A model generated the notes under the pieces. That model saw only the letters and a program-made list of their open reading frames with translations. It made no database searches and was not told the origin of the DNA. The position numbers and the translations under genes are program-made. Positions 13,236 through 24,645 of a DNA stretch of 64,000 nt are shown piece by piece (positions within the stretch are counted from its first letter, which is position 1; each line of letters begins with the position of its first letter). Origin of the DNA: Lingula anatina (Eukaryota; Brachiopoda; Lingulata; Lingulida; Lingulidae); NCBI RefSeq assembly GCF_001039355.2, contig NW_019775960.1, positions 70,531-134,530 of the forward strand, read 5' to 3'.

Positions 13236-14937
13236 CATTTTTGATTGCTCTTAAATGCCACCAGGGGGGCTTGCTAGTACATAAAAGCTGTGGCCCTGGG
13301 TCTGAGCTATCATTTGTAGACATCTCCTTCAGAGAGATCTGTACACTCAAAAATAGCAGGAGCTGAAGTTCATGTGAAATAGGCAAAACTTATAGACACT
13401 GGATTTGTTACCTAGGATAATACTTGGATAAGGTACTAGTAAGCCATATTAAGTCATCTGACTTGAGCTGTGACATCAAGGAAAGCATTGGATTTATTAT
13501 CAGGCAGTGATAGATTCATATCCAGGTTGTAGATCAAGTTACTCAAAACTATAAAAAAACCAGAGACTTTGAAGGTTTTACTGAACAACAGGGATAGGAT
13601 CCACAATTGATGAAGCATCGACTTTCAGTGTACTTGAACAGTGTCATGTATCTTTTGTGATTAACTGAGTGTCTGAGATTTAGAACTAGAGCAGCAGATT
13701 TTCCAGGACAGCATTATCCTTTGGCTTTATAGTTAGGTGAGTATTATGTGCCACATTACATATTTTCCTTTAATTAGGTAGGAATCAGGAAGAGAGTTAT
13801 GTGAATTATAACCACCCATATTTAGCCATATGATGTGTAGAATATAATTATGACTCAGTTAGGGCTAGGTACTTGTATGTACTAGTAGTATGTGTTCTTT
13901 GTTTAAACCCATTTTGGAGATATTAAAATTAAGTACTAGTAGGCTCTATAGAATCATAAGTGGAAGTTATATTATTACTAGTATCCGATTTTTGATTGAT
14001 ATTTGCTCTTACTAGAACTAGCATTGCATATAGATGTTTTAATTTCAAGGAGTCAAGGTTCATTTCCATCTTAATGCCAAGGTGTTCTATTGGCATTTAA
14101 AGATTTATCAGTAAAGGAATGTCTTACATTACACAGGTGAAGTAGTGTTTAGAACAGGAGATTCCATCCAAAACTGTTTAAATAAATGTCTATTTTTGGC
14201 TTTAATAACTACAAATATTTTGAATGACAATTTATTTACACCCCCATACAAATCTTAATAGTAACCATTAATTGATAGTAACAATTAAAGAGGTTAATTC
14301 CAATGTTTTGAAAAGATAGCTGGCTTTGTGCCAGACAGTATGTAATTGTGAGTTAATGACAATATTAAATCTTTTAAAAGTGAAATATTGGAAAAAGTGA
14401 GGCATTTGGACAATTTAAGAAATTTAACTGTGAATCCGTATCTCACACATTGGGTTGTTTCCACTCAAACATTGTAAATGCAAAATACTGTAACCATTCT
14501 TCTTGGAGGAAGTAAAAAAATGGGTTACTAGTACTAGTAAATAGTCAAAATGTAGCAGGATACATCTTTCTGAAACTAATGTACTGTAGTAGATTTGCTA
14601 CTTTTTGTTAGTTTCTCATCTGTATTTTTTAAAATGGCTCCTTATATCAAGCTGTATAGATAGCCTTTTCCATTTTTTAGCCCTGTTATCACTTTAGTTT
14701 TCATTTAAAGGAGCCCAGGCAGGGAGATTTGCTCAGGACTCATATGGGTGATAGGTTGTAATTGTAGAACTGAATAATGTGGGGTGTTCAAGTCCTCTGA
14801 GAAGTTGGGTAGCATAATTTTTTTAAGAATCAGTCATTAGACCTAGTCATCAGCTAAAATCTTATATCCAAAAGTCTTGTTTGACAATGTTTGTAAGTTT
14901 ATTATAATTATAAGATAATAATAATAATTATAATTTA

Positions 14938-14984
14938 TAATCTTATTTATTTATTTATTTATTTACTTATTTATTTATTTATTT
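14938..14984. repeat. (TTTA)n microsatellite
   Basis: About eleven TTTA units with one interruption (TTTACTTA), preceded by an AT-rich ATAATAATAATTATAA stretch. Confidence 0.9.
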
Positions 14985-15184
14985 TGTATAAATTGGTATA
15001 TTTGATAATACTACACCTTCCATAAAAATCGATTGGTGTAATCTGTAACTCAGGTACTTTGTTTCTATGTACAAATAGTGTATGCCAGTGCATTTTTCAT
15101 TGTCACAGCTAGCTCAATAACCTGAGTAATGATGACAATCAACTTCAAATATTAATGGACACAAATCATGAAAAAGCCACTCTG

Positions 15185-15365
15185 AAAATTGAATGCCATG
15201 ATTCCTGTCAAACTGCCACTGCATGTTACATGTCACTGTGGAAGTAAACAAAGTAATTAACACAATTTCTCTGGATGACATGCCATGTTGACACTGACTG
15301 TCACTTCATTGATTAAATCAGTGTCATTGTGTCAACAATTGTGTGTCACTAGATCAGAACACACA
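15185..15365. promoter_or_regulatory. TGACA/TGTCA word cluster upstream of the plus-strand zinc-finger gene
   Basis: About eight copies of TGTCA/TGACA in about 170 bp, many as TGTCACT. The cluster lies 0.5-0.7 kb before the coding exon. Density is similar to the 2.5 kb cluster in the partner gene. Confidence 0.3.
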
Positions 15366-15873
15366 CATATATTGGATGTGCACTGCTGGGGACATCTCAG
15401 ACAAGGATAAACCAGCACTAGGTGAACACCATATATAAGAACTAGACTAGACAGCAGTGTTATACTTAGTATGTGATGTCATTGGCAATTTGAGGTTACT
15501 GAACTGTTTTGTTGAATTAATATTTGTTATATCTTAACTACCTGAGGAGGATTGCATATTTTCTCAAGAATTGGTGAATTTTTGTTTTTATTATTTGTTT
15601 TTATTATTTAGAGTTATTTAGTGTTGGTTATATTATATCATACTGTTGATGGTTATAAATTATAAGATTTTAAGAATTAAAAATTAAAAATAAAAATCTT
15701 AATTTGAAGATTCCATGAAATGGAAGTAAATATAGTCTGTACCAGTTCTTGGAATTTTAGCAATCAAGCAGAATTATGATCATGATTGTAATAATAAACT
15801 TCCATTGTTTTCATATCTTATACCTTTATTGGTATTTTTGGACTTATGCTTTATTTTCTATTTCTAGCCCACC

Positions 15874-17844
15874 ATGCCAGCTGCCATGGAGGTTTCCAAC
15901 TCTCACAGAGAAATTGGTGTGCAGACCAACATCGTACTAGGGACTCTCAACGTAAAGTTTGTTATCCAAGACAGTGAAGAGGATAAAGTATTTAGCCGAC
16001 AGTTCTCTGGAGTAAAGACAAACACCGTCTTAAATGGTAACAGCTGTAGGAGTGAGGTAGCAGATTCTAATGGACAGGCAACGTCTTCGCCTCTGACCCC
16101 TGTGACTTCTCACCAGAGGGCAGCACTTCAGCAGAACTTCCCACGGCTCAGCGAGAATCCAGGGTTACCATTATACCCACCACTGAGTGTGATTCCATCG
16201 TACGGACAGTCTGCGTTCCCAACACTTCCTACATCAGTTCTCCCAGCTGGAGTGGTGACCTCCTCACCGCTACCTCAGCCAAGACAACCCCCATCCCAAC
16301 CAGCCACCAGGTCGGAACAGATTCTTCGCAGTATACAGCGATCAGTTGGAAGAGAAACTCTGCCGCTTGCTTCGAAACAGATCCTTCGTAAACCCAGGAA
16401 GGTCGTGAACCCTCGTCCCAGAAATCTGTTATCTCGTCCCTGGTTGGCTAATGCAGTGCGTGCTGCAGCAGTTGCCTCTGTACAGAATGGACATACAGGT
16501 GACTCCCAAAGCTCTGCTGCTGTACCTGTGTCACAACCAACAGTCAGTAGTAGTAGCAGTAATACTAGGAACCCAGTCCGTTGCAATAGTGTTGAAGTGG
16601 GAGAAATTACTGAATCTGGACGTGAACCAAAGGAAAATGACAGCAGCAGTAAGCTAAAGATTTCAGTGACTGTACAAGGACATGACAATGAGGAAACAGA
16701 AAAGACAGAGTCTAACAACAGGAGTGTCTGCCATAGCATGGATGATACCAAAAATGACATTGATGTCAGCACCAAAGACAGCAATATTGTTCACAAGTCA
16801 CATGAAAGCATGAACAGAAATAGCCTCCACTCTCCCAGCTCAGAGGGGGACAGTGACACTGCATCCGTGACTGTGAAAGAAGAGCCACATGAGGAGGACT
16901 TTGAATCGTGTCATGTTACAAACTCATCTGACTCTGAAGGACAGAATCTTGATACCCATGATTTCTCACCTGTAGGTGGTGACACCAGTGTAGATTCATC
17001 CATGATGAGCCCAAACGGAAATCAGGTTCATGATCACAGAGAAATCAGTCCCACTACTGAAGTGACCTCATCTCATCCTACACCCACCATTGATTCTGCA
17101 GTGAACAGTCTAGCAGCATTATCAGGCATGAATTCGGAACATTTCTTTGAGAATTTCATTGGTCGAAATCTGCATGGAGCAGCTCTGCAACAAGACCCTG
17201 TGCAAAGACGGCACAGCTTTGAAAATGGCTCAACAGTTTTCCCTCCACATGGTGCTTTTCCTCACCAGGATGTACGAAATTCAGAGGACTTGAACTCATC
17301 TGCACCAGTGAGTTCATTTTTCACTTCATATCAGCCCAAAGGTACATTTCTGAACAAAGAAGAGAGAGACCAGAGAAAGGAACGCTATAAGGAATTTTAC
17401 AGGGAGCTGACAATTATAGACAACGAATCTGGACGACGCAAACCAAAATTTGAGTGTCGACTGTGCAATGCTGTCTCGTCTCGCAAAGATCGCATGATTG
17501 ACCACATTGAGTTCAAACACTTCAACATTCGCAGTTATCCTTGTGATGGATGCAATGTTAAATTCAGTACATACTCAAATCTTGCCCAGCACCGCAAAAA
17601 ACAGCATGGACTAGACGGAGTGGACATCCCTAGGGGTCAGGCAGCTTATAACGAGCAGGGATTAAGAGTGGACAAGGCACGTCATGTCAGACACCTGTTC
17701 TTTAAGATCCAGGACTATAACAACACAGGATTTATGAACAGGTCTTATCAGTGTAAGTTGTGTAGTTATAGGTCAACTAGGACTGATCGCATGGTCATAC
17801 ACATTGAGGCTCACCACAGGGAATATATGTGCAGTAAAGACTGA
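15874..17844 (+). CDS. C2H2 zinc-finger protein with C-terminal fingers (656 aa, one coding exon)
   Basis: A probable nuclear regulator. The exon starts after a pyrimidine-rich acceptor (TTTCTAG at 15861-15867). ATG at 15874 is the first start and sits in a good context (CCCACCATGC). Residues 1-480 are low-complexity, Ser/Thr/Pro-rich and acidic, without a recognised domain; an EIGVQTN motif lies near the N-terminus. Fingers occupy the C-terminal 150 residues: FECRLCNAV..HIEFKH, YPCDGCNVK..HRKKQH, then YQCKLCSYR..HIEAHH just before the stop. The CxLC-x5-R-x-DRM-x2-HIE pattern is shared by the first and last finger. The gene is divergent from the minus-strand zinc-finger gene, with similar protein length and layout (long disordered N-terminus, C-terminal fingers), so the two may be old paralogues; this is inference. 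A consensus donor-like GTAAGT at 17753 inside the last finger could be used for an alternative end. A 55-bp tandem repeat straddles the stop codon. Confidence 0.88.
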   Translation: MPAAMEVSNSHREIGVQTNIVLGTLNVKFVIQDSEEDKVFSRQFSGVKTNTVLNGNSCRSEVADSNGQATSSPLTPVTSHQRAALQQNFPRLSENPGLPLYPPLSVIPSYGQSAFPTLPTSVLPAGVVTSSPLPQPRQPPSQPATRSEQILRSIQRSVGRETLPLASKQILRKPRKVVNPRPRNLLSRPWLANAVRAAAVASVQNGHTGDSQSSAAVPVSQPTVSSSSSNTRNPVRCNSVEVGEITESGREPKENDSSSKLKISVTVQGHDNEETEKTESNNRSVCHSMDDTKNDIDVSTKDSNIVHKSHESMNRNSLHSPSSEGDSDTASVTVKEEPHEEDFESCHVTNSSDSEGQNLDTHDFSPVGGDTSVDSSMMSPNGNQVHDHREISPTTEVTSSHPTPTIDSAVNSLAALSGMNSEHFFENFIGRNLHGAALQQDPVQRRHSFENGSTVFPPHGAFPHQDVRNSEDLNSSAPVSSFFTSYQPKGTFLNKEERDQRKERYKEFYRELTIIDNESGRRKPKFECRLCNAVSSRKDRMIDHIEFKHFNIRSYPCDGCNVKFSTYSNLAQHRKKQHGLDGVDIPRGQAAYNEQGLRVDKARHVRHLFFKIQDYNNTGFMNRSYQCKLCSYRSTRTDRMVIHIEAHHREYMCSKD

Positions 17845-17930
17845 CCACTACATACACATTGAGGCTTACCACAGGGAGTACTTGTGTAGTAAAGACTGAC
17901 CACTACATACACATTGAGGCTCACCACAGC
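17791..17930 (+). repeat. 55-bp tandem repeat spanning the stop codon
   Basis: The word ACATTGAGGC recurs at 17801, 17856 and 17911, each within near-identical 55-bp units that include CACCACAGGGA and AGTAAAGACTGACCA. The first unit is the end of the coding exon; later units lie in the 3' UTR. Since 55 is not a multiple of three, the copies cannot extend the finger in frame. Confidence 0.9.
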
Positions 17931-18712
17931 AAAACCTTTGAATACTGTTAATTTTTATTCATTTTCTTTTGCAATAGGCTACAACCTAGTTACATGACAT
18001 ATTTTGCCAGCAATGCTGGTTGTTTAATATCAATTATTTTGGTTTTGAAGTCATTATATTTTATAAGGTAGCATTTCTAAAACTTGATTGTTGTAGGTTT
18101 TCTCTACAATTTCACCATTGGTAACTCAAAAGATTTGGATGTGTAGCAGTGCCACTGCTCGTTTCCATACAGCAATGAAAAGTGTGACTATTTTCATAAC
18201 AGCTTTTATACTTTCCTTTTGACAAAGACTGTAGTTTGACTTGTGAAGTCTCAATTCATAGATATGCCGTCTATTTTAGGATAGAAATAGTTTTTGTACA
18301 CAGTACATTTGACAGCTGTTGCTTTGTATCAAAGTGTGTTTTAATTTATCTGACAGATTCAAACTTCCTTTTATTATTTTCTCTAAATTTTTATTTGATG
18401 TAAAAATAGATCATCTTATAAAGGACAATCTTACTAGAATTCACCAGAGTGAAGTATGGCCATGACTTGACTTGTACCATGTACTTTGTTAGGGTTTGTT
18501 TGAAGACATTTAGCTTTTTGTATGATGCTTTTAACATATTTGTAATCATGGAATGTTTTTTGTAAGCAACACTGTAAAAGAATTTTCATTAAATTAGATA
18601 TGGTCTTGCATATTATGGAATTGGAGTGTTAGAGGTGGAATGAATATGGATTCCACCATGAATTAATAGGCATTGTAAAAGTTAAAGAACATCGTGCAAT
18701 TTACCAAATAAA
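17845..18712 (+). terminator. 3' UTR and polyadenylation signal of the plus-strand zinc-finger gene
   Basis: AT-rich non-coding sequence after the TGA, with a canonical AATAAA at 18707-18712. No other gene is visible here. Confidence 0.55.
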
Positions 18713-19262
18713 GACATAAGGCTGTACAGAACTGTGGAGCGTTGAGAGGAGATTGTGCTGGTCATTGTATTAAGTGAGCTTGATGACATTGTGCTAGGTG
18801 CTGATATGAGTTGGATGACGTTGCGATTGCTTAGCTTTCGTTTTCGGCGAACTTTTTTTTACCCAAAGTGTGTAATGTGCAATTTAAGGTTTTTAAAATA
18901 TCTAAGTTTTCATTCATTTGACACAAGGAGAAGAAAAAGAAATGTGCAACTTTAAAACCTGGAAAAAGTACAAGGGTTTCGACAGAATTATTTGTTATTT
19001 TAAGTGTTATCAGTGAACTTCTTAACTTTACAATTTGTGTATATGTTTTCAGTAGAAATGTATATTTCCGTGAGGTTTAAAATTGACACAAGTCCATTGC
19101 AGTGGTTCAATTATACGAAGTTTGGTTGAAAACAAATGAATAAAATGTTTGAATATATTAAGTGTGTTTGTCTTTCGCAAAATTAGTGGATAATTTGAAG
19201 ACGATTCGCTAATACAAGTTAAGTAATTCATTTTTTTAATCGAAACTCTGGAACCAGTGTGG

Positions 19263-19307
19263 TAATTCTCTTACCGATAATTCTCTTACCGGTAATTCTC
19301 TTACCGA
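19263..19307. repeat. Three 15-bp tandem repeats
   Basis: TAATTCTCTTACCG plus one variable base, repeated three times without gaps. Confidence 0.85.
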
Positions 19308-19989
19308 TCTCCGACACTGCCATCTGGCTGTATCTAAGAAAAAGTATGGACATTTTTGTTATAGTAAACCTTGTCAATTTGAGACATTTTTAAAGTATTT
19401 ATTGTGGAAAGCGATTGACTGAAGTCCTATGACAACAGTGCAGTTGTTTCTTGAAACTTTGTTTCTTGAAATTTTTTCTTGAAACTTAAGTATTCACATA
19501 TTATTCTAACATTATACATTTGATGACCTGACCATAAGTATCCTGTTATCTCTGTCTACTCTAAATACTACAGCTGGCAGACGTTAAAATCGATACAATA
19601 CTTGAGTAGCTCCAAAGAGCTAATCTTATGTTTGACTAGTGGGATAATTGAGCTAACTTTGTCTGAAAAAGTTTTTGATAAATCATGCAATGAATAATAC
19701 TAGGCCAGGATTTGTGCCCAAAATGGCGCTCAAGTAAGGCTTACAATGGTATTTTAAGATACCTGTTAATAAAAGTCCAAATGTTAATTGTAAGTTACTC
19801 TTTCCCACATTAGAACGTTTTAAACACGCTGTACAAATTCAAATGTTTTAACATTAAAATCAACGTTCGATATCGCGTTCAATCAAAGAAAAGTCTACTG
19901 GATGCATGGCGAATTCACCTTTATTATTGGGGGCGAAGAGACTGGACGCGCCGCCCTTTCTGTCGGAAAAAAAGGTCGCTCTGAGTAAA

Positions 19990-20085
19990 ATTTAATCTCA
20001 GAACACGATAAGATTTCATGATAAAAGGTCCCCTTTTTCGGAAAATGACCCCCTCCCCTTTCAAAATTGCTGGGTACGGGCCTGT
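19990..20085. mobile_element. Possible end of a non-autonomous DNA transposon
   Basis: The sequence AAAATTGCTGGGTACGGGCC ending TGTA resembles the ACAGGCCCGTACCCAGC-type terminal repeats of small hAT-like elements common in marine invertebrate genomes. I could not locate the opposite end with confidence. It lies just upstream of the gene A leader exon. Confidence 0.3.
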
Positions 20086-20236
20086 AAGGTCATATATTAT
20101 ATTAATTCTCTGTTATACCATATCAGTGCATACTCATGCTGCGTATATAAAAACAAATGACCTACATCGCTTCAAAAACACACATAGGCACCCCCAGGTT
20201 GTGTGGTCTGCGTGTAGAACTCCTACAGTATACAAG

Positions 20237-22625
20237 ATGTCGTCCGATTCAGGAAGATGCGTTCAAATTTCAGTGGTGGTTTTCGTTCTGCTGATTGCAC
20301 TGCGTAACGCTAGTGGTAAATAGTTGTTAATCTTTTTATGCATATGTATATCTTTTATTAGACATTTATTCATTACGTTTGTCAAAATGTTACTTACTTA
20401 ACTTGTAATCTGAATTCTCAATTCTCTGAGTTGGGCGATGGCAATACCCACATGATGCTATGTTCACCAGACAAGACTAACTTGGATGTATGATTTTTAA
20501 TATGTTTCGTAAATACTATGATCAATTTTTGGGAGTATTTAAATTTCTTCTGGCTCAGGCCTCTGATCGTGCTCTTCGCAGTACGGGTTATACATCTTAT
20601 AACTACAACAAAGTTACTAGGTCAGGTAAACGTCAAAAGTTACGTTATCCCCTATGCTATGTCCAAGGTTTAGAGGCCACATTAGCTGATTTACCTCCCA
20701 ATGGGTTGATCATGAATCCTGACAACGGCATCCCACCAACAGTGGCCCTTGTGTGCAGTTACACAGTGGATCCCGGAGAGACGATGCAGGTCGTGTATTT
20801 CTACAAAGATGGAACGACTGATTCAAGCCAAATAGTGGGAATAGTGATAGCTGACGGAAGTTTCCAACTGCAGAACGCCTTTGACGGTAGAACTGATGTG
20901 ACGGTTACAGCCTCTGATCCATCATTCACGGTAACAATTGGCACAGTCACGTTGGCGGATGAAGGGAGCTATTACTGCAAAGTAACCACCATACTTTATA
21001 ATCCCATGGCAATAACCCCGGCGCAGACCCTCAAATTAGTATGTAAGTAAAAATCAGTGTTATATTTAGTTTCTTGTATCAATGTTATCATTTAATATAT
21101 AATGTGTGGCAGTTTAACATGCACCACACTTTCTCATGATTGAAACCCACTTCTCCATCACCCTCTTCACTCTGACAATAAATACTTGAAGGAATCATAT
21201 TATCTTTAAACAGCAAATGGGACTTCATAGTTACGAACTTTTTTTTTCATAATTCAACAATTTACAGATCGACCGAATCCACCCCAGATTACACGAGGAC
21301 CCCAAGTTGCCACAGATACCTACCGGGTATCTTGTTCTTCTGATGGCGGAAGACCAGCACCCGAGATAAAATGGTTTAAAATGCAGAGTTCTGATCAGAT
21401 GCAGGTGGCAATTAATGCAACTACGAACACGGTGACACCCCAGGGAGACACCTTTCTGGTTGAAAGTGCAGTAGAAGTGATAGCAACCCAAGCAGATCCA
21501 GTGGAATTAATTTGCCAGTTACTGCACGACTCACTTATAAGTCAAACCACGACAAAAATCACGGTGCCTGAAAGTGCTGGTATGTATGGATATTAATGTG
21601 GATGTATAATTGAGAAAACGCATGGATTATAATCGAACTACTTCCTGCTGCATAGCGTCACTTACTTATGTTAGTGGATTACAATCGCCCTAGTTACTCA
21701 AAAAATCTCAATTAGCAAAATTTTGTCATTTGTTGTAACCCGGAGCATGAAAATGATAATGTTGGCTAAATACATATATATTAGATCCGAGGAAATGTAT
21801 GCGCAGTTTTTTGAAACTTTAGAAACACGTTTAACTGTTTATTGCGTTGTTATCTTCTCTTATCCTTTACTTCAGCTCCTTCAACGAGATCCTCAAAAGC
21901 TACAGGTAGTTATATTTTCCCTTGTGTCACTACGTTAATTATATTAATCACTCTTGAATCGATCAACTGCCAAATTTTAAAAGAAGAAAGAAAATAATGT
22001 TATTACATTGATGAAATTGCATTTAAAGTGTTAAGAAAATCGAATCAAAATATGTTAAGCATTTCATAAGTGGGACTTCTATAAGCATAACACAATATAT
22101 ATATTTATTTATTGGTGTTGGTACATTGGTAATATATTTCTAAATATATATATATTTTAAAATTAAGGATACGCATATAATTCACATTATTGATTTCTGA
22201 AAATGAAATTATACATACTGGTTGCGTCACGTAACGTTAATTGTAAATAGTGGTAGATGTACAGTGTAGTTGTTGTAGTAGAAATTTATTTTGGCAAATA
22301 TCGAAATTTAACAAAATCTGAAAGTTGAAGACAATGTACCAACACTTCTTTATAAAACACTGTCCAATTTAAAAAGGAAAATCCACTTTAAAATTCCTTT
22401 TTAAATGTATGAGATCTACCGTGATATATTGTTAGCTGAATTTTCAAGTACGTATAAGTGAACTAGTCTTATCATTCTGCAGAAATGGTGCCGTATTGTA
22501 TGATTATCTGTTTGGATTACAATTTTTATCAGTAAAAGGTCACATATGTCATGTAAATGGAGGTTAAAACGTAGAAAGTACTCTTAAGGTTGTTCTGTGA
22601 TTAGTGACAAGGAGATGGTGTTTGT

Positions 22626-22664
<39 letters not shown>

Positions 22665-23598
22665 GACACACTTTCATCATCGAGGGAAATCTTGGATATT
22701 ACTAGGAATCTAGTAAATTAATGAGTTGTATCCTTAACAATACAAATAACATTGGGCTTGCTGCCGGAACGATAAAACTGCCACCCACCGCCACAACGTG
22801 CACTGCCTCGTCTTGGTTTCACGAAATCTATCCACTTAGCACTCAGTACGTACGGAATTCTAGTAAAAATATCATGCACAACACTGCGCGCACTTTTGGT
22901 AAGTAGGACAAAAACTAGAACAATATAATAATATCAAGTAGTATTCCACTGTGGTGACAATATCTTTATACTGTAAAAGGGCACGAATATACTGTTCATT
23001 GGTACTTTCTATAAACAAAAAATGTGTAAAGAGATATCTTTTATTTCTTTTTCAGCATCGGCACTTTCCTCAACAGCGTCAACAAAAAATGTCGGTGGGA
23101 CAAACCAAGGTATAGATACTAATAATAGTCCTCTTGTAAAATTGCCAAACCTTTATAAACAGTAAATATCTCTGTATAGATTTTTGTCAATGGGGATGTA
23201 CGTTTTTCCAATGGAATTATCCTTTCAAAGATTGCATAATATTCTCCAACAAAATTATAAGGAGTGACGTAAAATTAAAATGTTTCATTGGATATTTGTA
23301 ATAAAACATTCTATGCAAAGCATTCATGAGTAGACACGTGTTTTGTACTTGAAGAATTATATGATTCTTCCCATTAATACAACCAATAAATTAAATTGTA
23401 AACACATTTCTTGGTTCAGGGAATGGATGGATGGTTGCAGCGGTAGTCCTTATCGTGCTGACAGTATGTCTAACAGGCGTAATACTCTTCTTGGTATTTC
23501 ACTATCGATTATGGACATTCCAAAAACCAAAGCTTGGAAACAAGGTAACGGATGCTGCGACAACTGTATCTCAACACGCAGCAAATGTCAAGGATTGA
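20237..23598 (+). CDS. Ig gene A: two-Ig-domain type I membrane protein, short tail without tyrosine motif (342 aa)
   Basis: A cell-surface receptor or ligand. Exons: 20237-20315 (signal peptide, MSSDSGRC...ALRNASG), 20668-21042 (V-like Ig: VCSY cysteine, YYCKV cysteine with D-x-G-x-Y, no core Trp), 21268-21579 (C2/I-like Ig: RVSCSS, IKWFK, VELICQL, one NAT sequon), 21876-21905 and 23056-23109 (Ser/Thr-rich stalk), 23420-23598 (transmembrane, tail, TGA). All junctions are GT-AG and phase 1, and the total of 1029 nt closes exactly. The membrane segment begins WMVAAVVLIVLTVCLTGVIL; the tail is about 30 residues with a juxtamembrane Tyr but no YxxL/I. Upstream in-frame codons exist, but the signal peptide fixes the start. 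The second Ig exon is about 90% alike to those of D and F, while the V and membrane exons are quite different. Ligand unknown. Confidence 0.82.
22628..22675. repeat. (CT)n(CA)n microsatellite in gene A intron
   Basis: A run of about 13 CT units is followed by CA units with one GA interruption, in the intron between the two stalk exons. Confidence 0.9.
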
Positions 23599-24377
23599 TT
23601 TTACAACTTTTCTATACTGCGCACGATAGACCCAACCGGGACTGGCGGTATTTGACATTCCTGAAAAGATAAGGTAGACGTAATGTCATACTACTACTAA
23701 GGCATAAGACGTTGCAGTCTTGCAGACGGATTACAAGATAATCCTTATTAAATCAAAACCACGATCGACCGGTATGCGATCTAGACCACTATGCTACACG
23801 CATAAGCGCTCAACGACGAGGATCTTCTTTTCCCAGTGCCCGTCATTCACATATACAGCTGCAGAAACCATCCATACAGGCCGTCTAACCAAGTAATCAT
23901 CGCTGGGAAAGGAGCCAGAGTGAATGAATGCATTTCTAAAATACCGCAACATTTATTGTTGGATGTTGTAAATATGTTATTGAACTATTTATGGTATTCT
24001 GAAAATATGACTCTCTATAGCATACTTTTTGATTGTTATACGGTATACTGTAAACAGCATGTACAATACTTTTTTAATCTCTTTGCTACTTTTAAAGTAG
24101 TATATATGCGCGTGTGTGTGGTTGTGTGATCATGCGTGAGTGTTTCCAAAGCATGGCCACAACTGACGGGCTGTTTCTTTCCCAGACCATGCCGCCACTA
24201 AATTGTACAGTTTGGCATGCAAATTATCAGTGGGTATTTATATCTTGGATATGGCCCTAAAATCTTCCTGTGTATGCTGAGATTTGTTTCATTAATCAGT
24301 TGTCATTTTTTAATCACATACCCAAGAGCTAACATATGTAGGCCTAACCATTTATATATACTCTATATATACAGTAT

Positions 24378-24645
24378 GTACCAGTGGTGGATTTAGGGGG
24401 TGTCAGAGGGGTCCTGACCCCCCCCCTTCCTCTTCGATTTCTGAAAAAAAAAATCACACCAATGGTCCCCTCTTGAAATTGGAATTTTGACTAGCTGAAT
24501 CATAGTTTAAACTGTACCAACGCTCACCCTCTAAAATACCCAAATTAACCCCACGCCAAGGGGGGGGGGGGGGGGGGGGGGGGGGAGGGTCGGCTTTGCA
24601 TCCACTGACCCTCCTTTAAATAATCCTGGATCTGCCCTTGTGTAC
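24378..24645. mobile_element. MITE-like element with long G/C runs
   Basis: The left end CAGTGGTGGATTTAGGGGG and the complement of the right end, ACAAGGGCAGATCCAGGATT, form an imperfect inverted repeat. Inside, the left arm continues GTCAGAGGGGTCC and the right arm holds GACCCTCC. A long G run lies near 24560. Ends of the type CAGxGGCGGATCCAGGG are common on non-autonomous DNA transposons of invertebrates. No coding capacity. Confidence 0.6.

Larger units (their letters stand above)
9790..15867. other. Region between the divergent zinc-finger genes and 5' region of the plus-strand gene
   Basis: No supported coding exon. It should contain the promoter and non-coding first exon or exons of the plus-strand zinc-finger gene, since its coding exon begins right after a splice acceptor (TTTCTAG at 15861-15867). 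A weak donor candidate, TTT|GTAAGA, lies at 9986. Other contents are a CT/CA microsatellite (about 10350-10373), a 458-bp tandem duplication, TGACA/TGTCA clusters and a TTTA microsatellite. Confidence 0.45.
18713..20236. other. Intergenic region before Ig gene A
   Basis: No supported gene. It contains three copies of a 15-bp unit (TAATTCTCTTACCGN) at about 19263-19307. A transposon-like end near 19990-20083 lies about 150 bp before the leader ATG of gene A. The promoter of gene A must lie here, but I see no copy of the promoter module found further right in the cluster. Confidence 0.5.

Noticed and set aside
16275-16784. Long minus-strand open frame (169 codons) inside the plus-strand zinc-finger gene
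   Set aside because: It is antisense to a well-supported coding exon, its Ser/Leu-rich content mirrors the sense Ser-rich region, and it has no domain or splice context.
22721-22904. Possible extra stalk exon of gene A with donor TTTTG|GTAAGT
   Set aside because: The only reasonable acceptor (CCACTTAG) gives 59 nt, which breaks phase 1; no counterpart exists in D or F.
23343-23672. 109-codon plus-strand frame overlapping the gene A membrane exon
   Set aside because: It is in another frame; the phase-1 reading gives a clean transmembrane segment.
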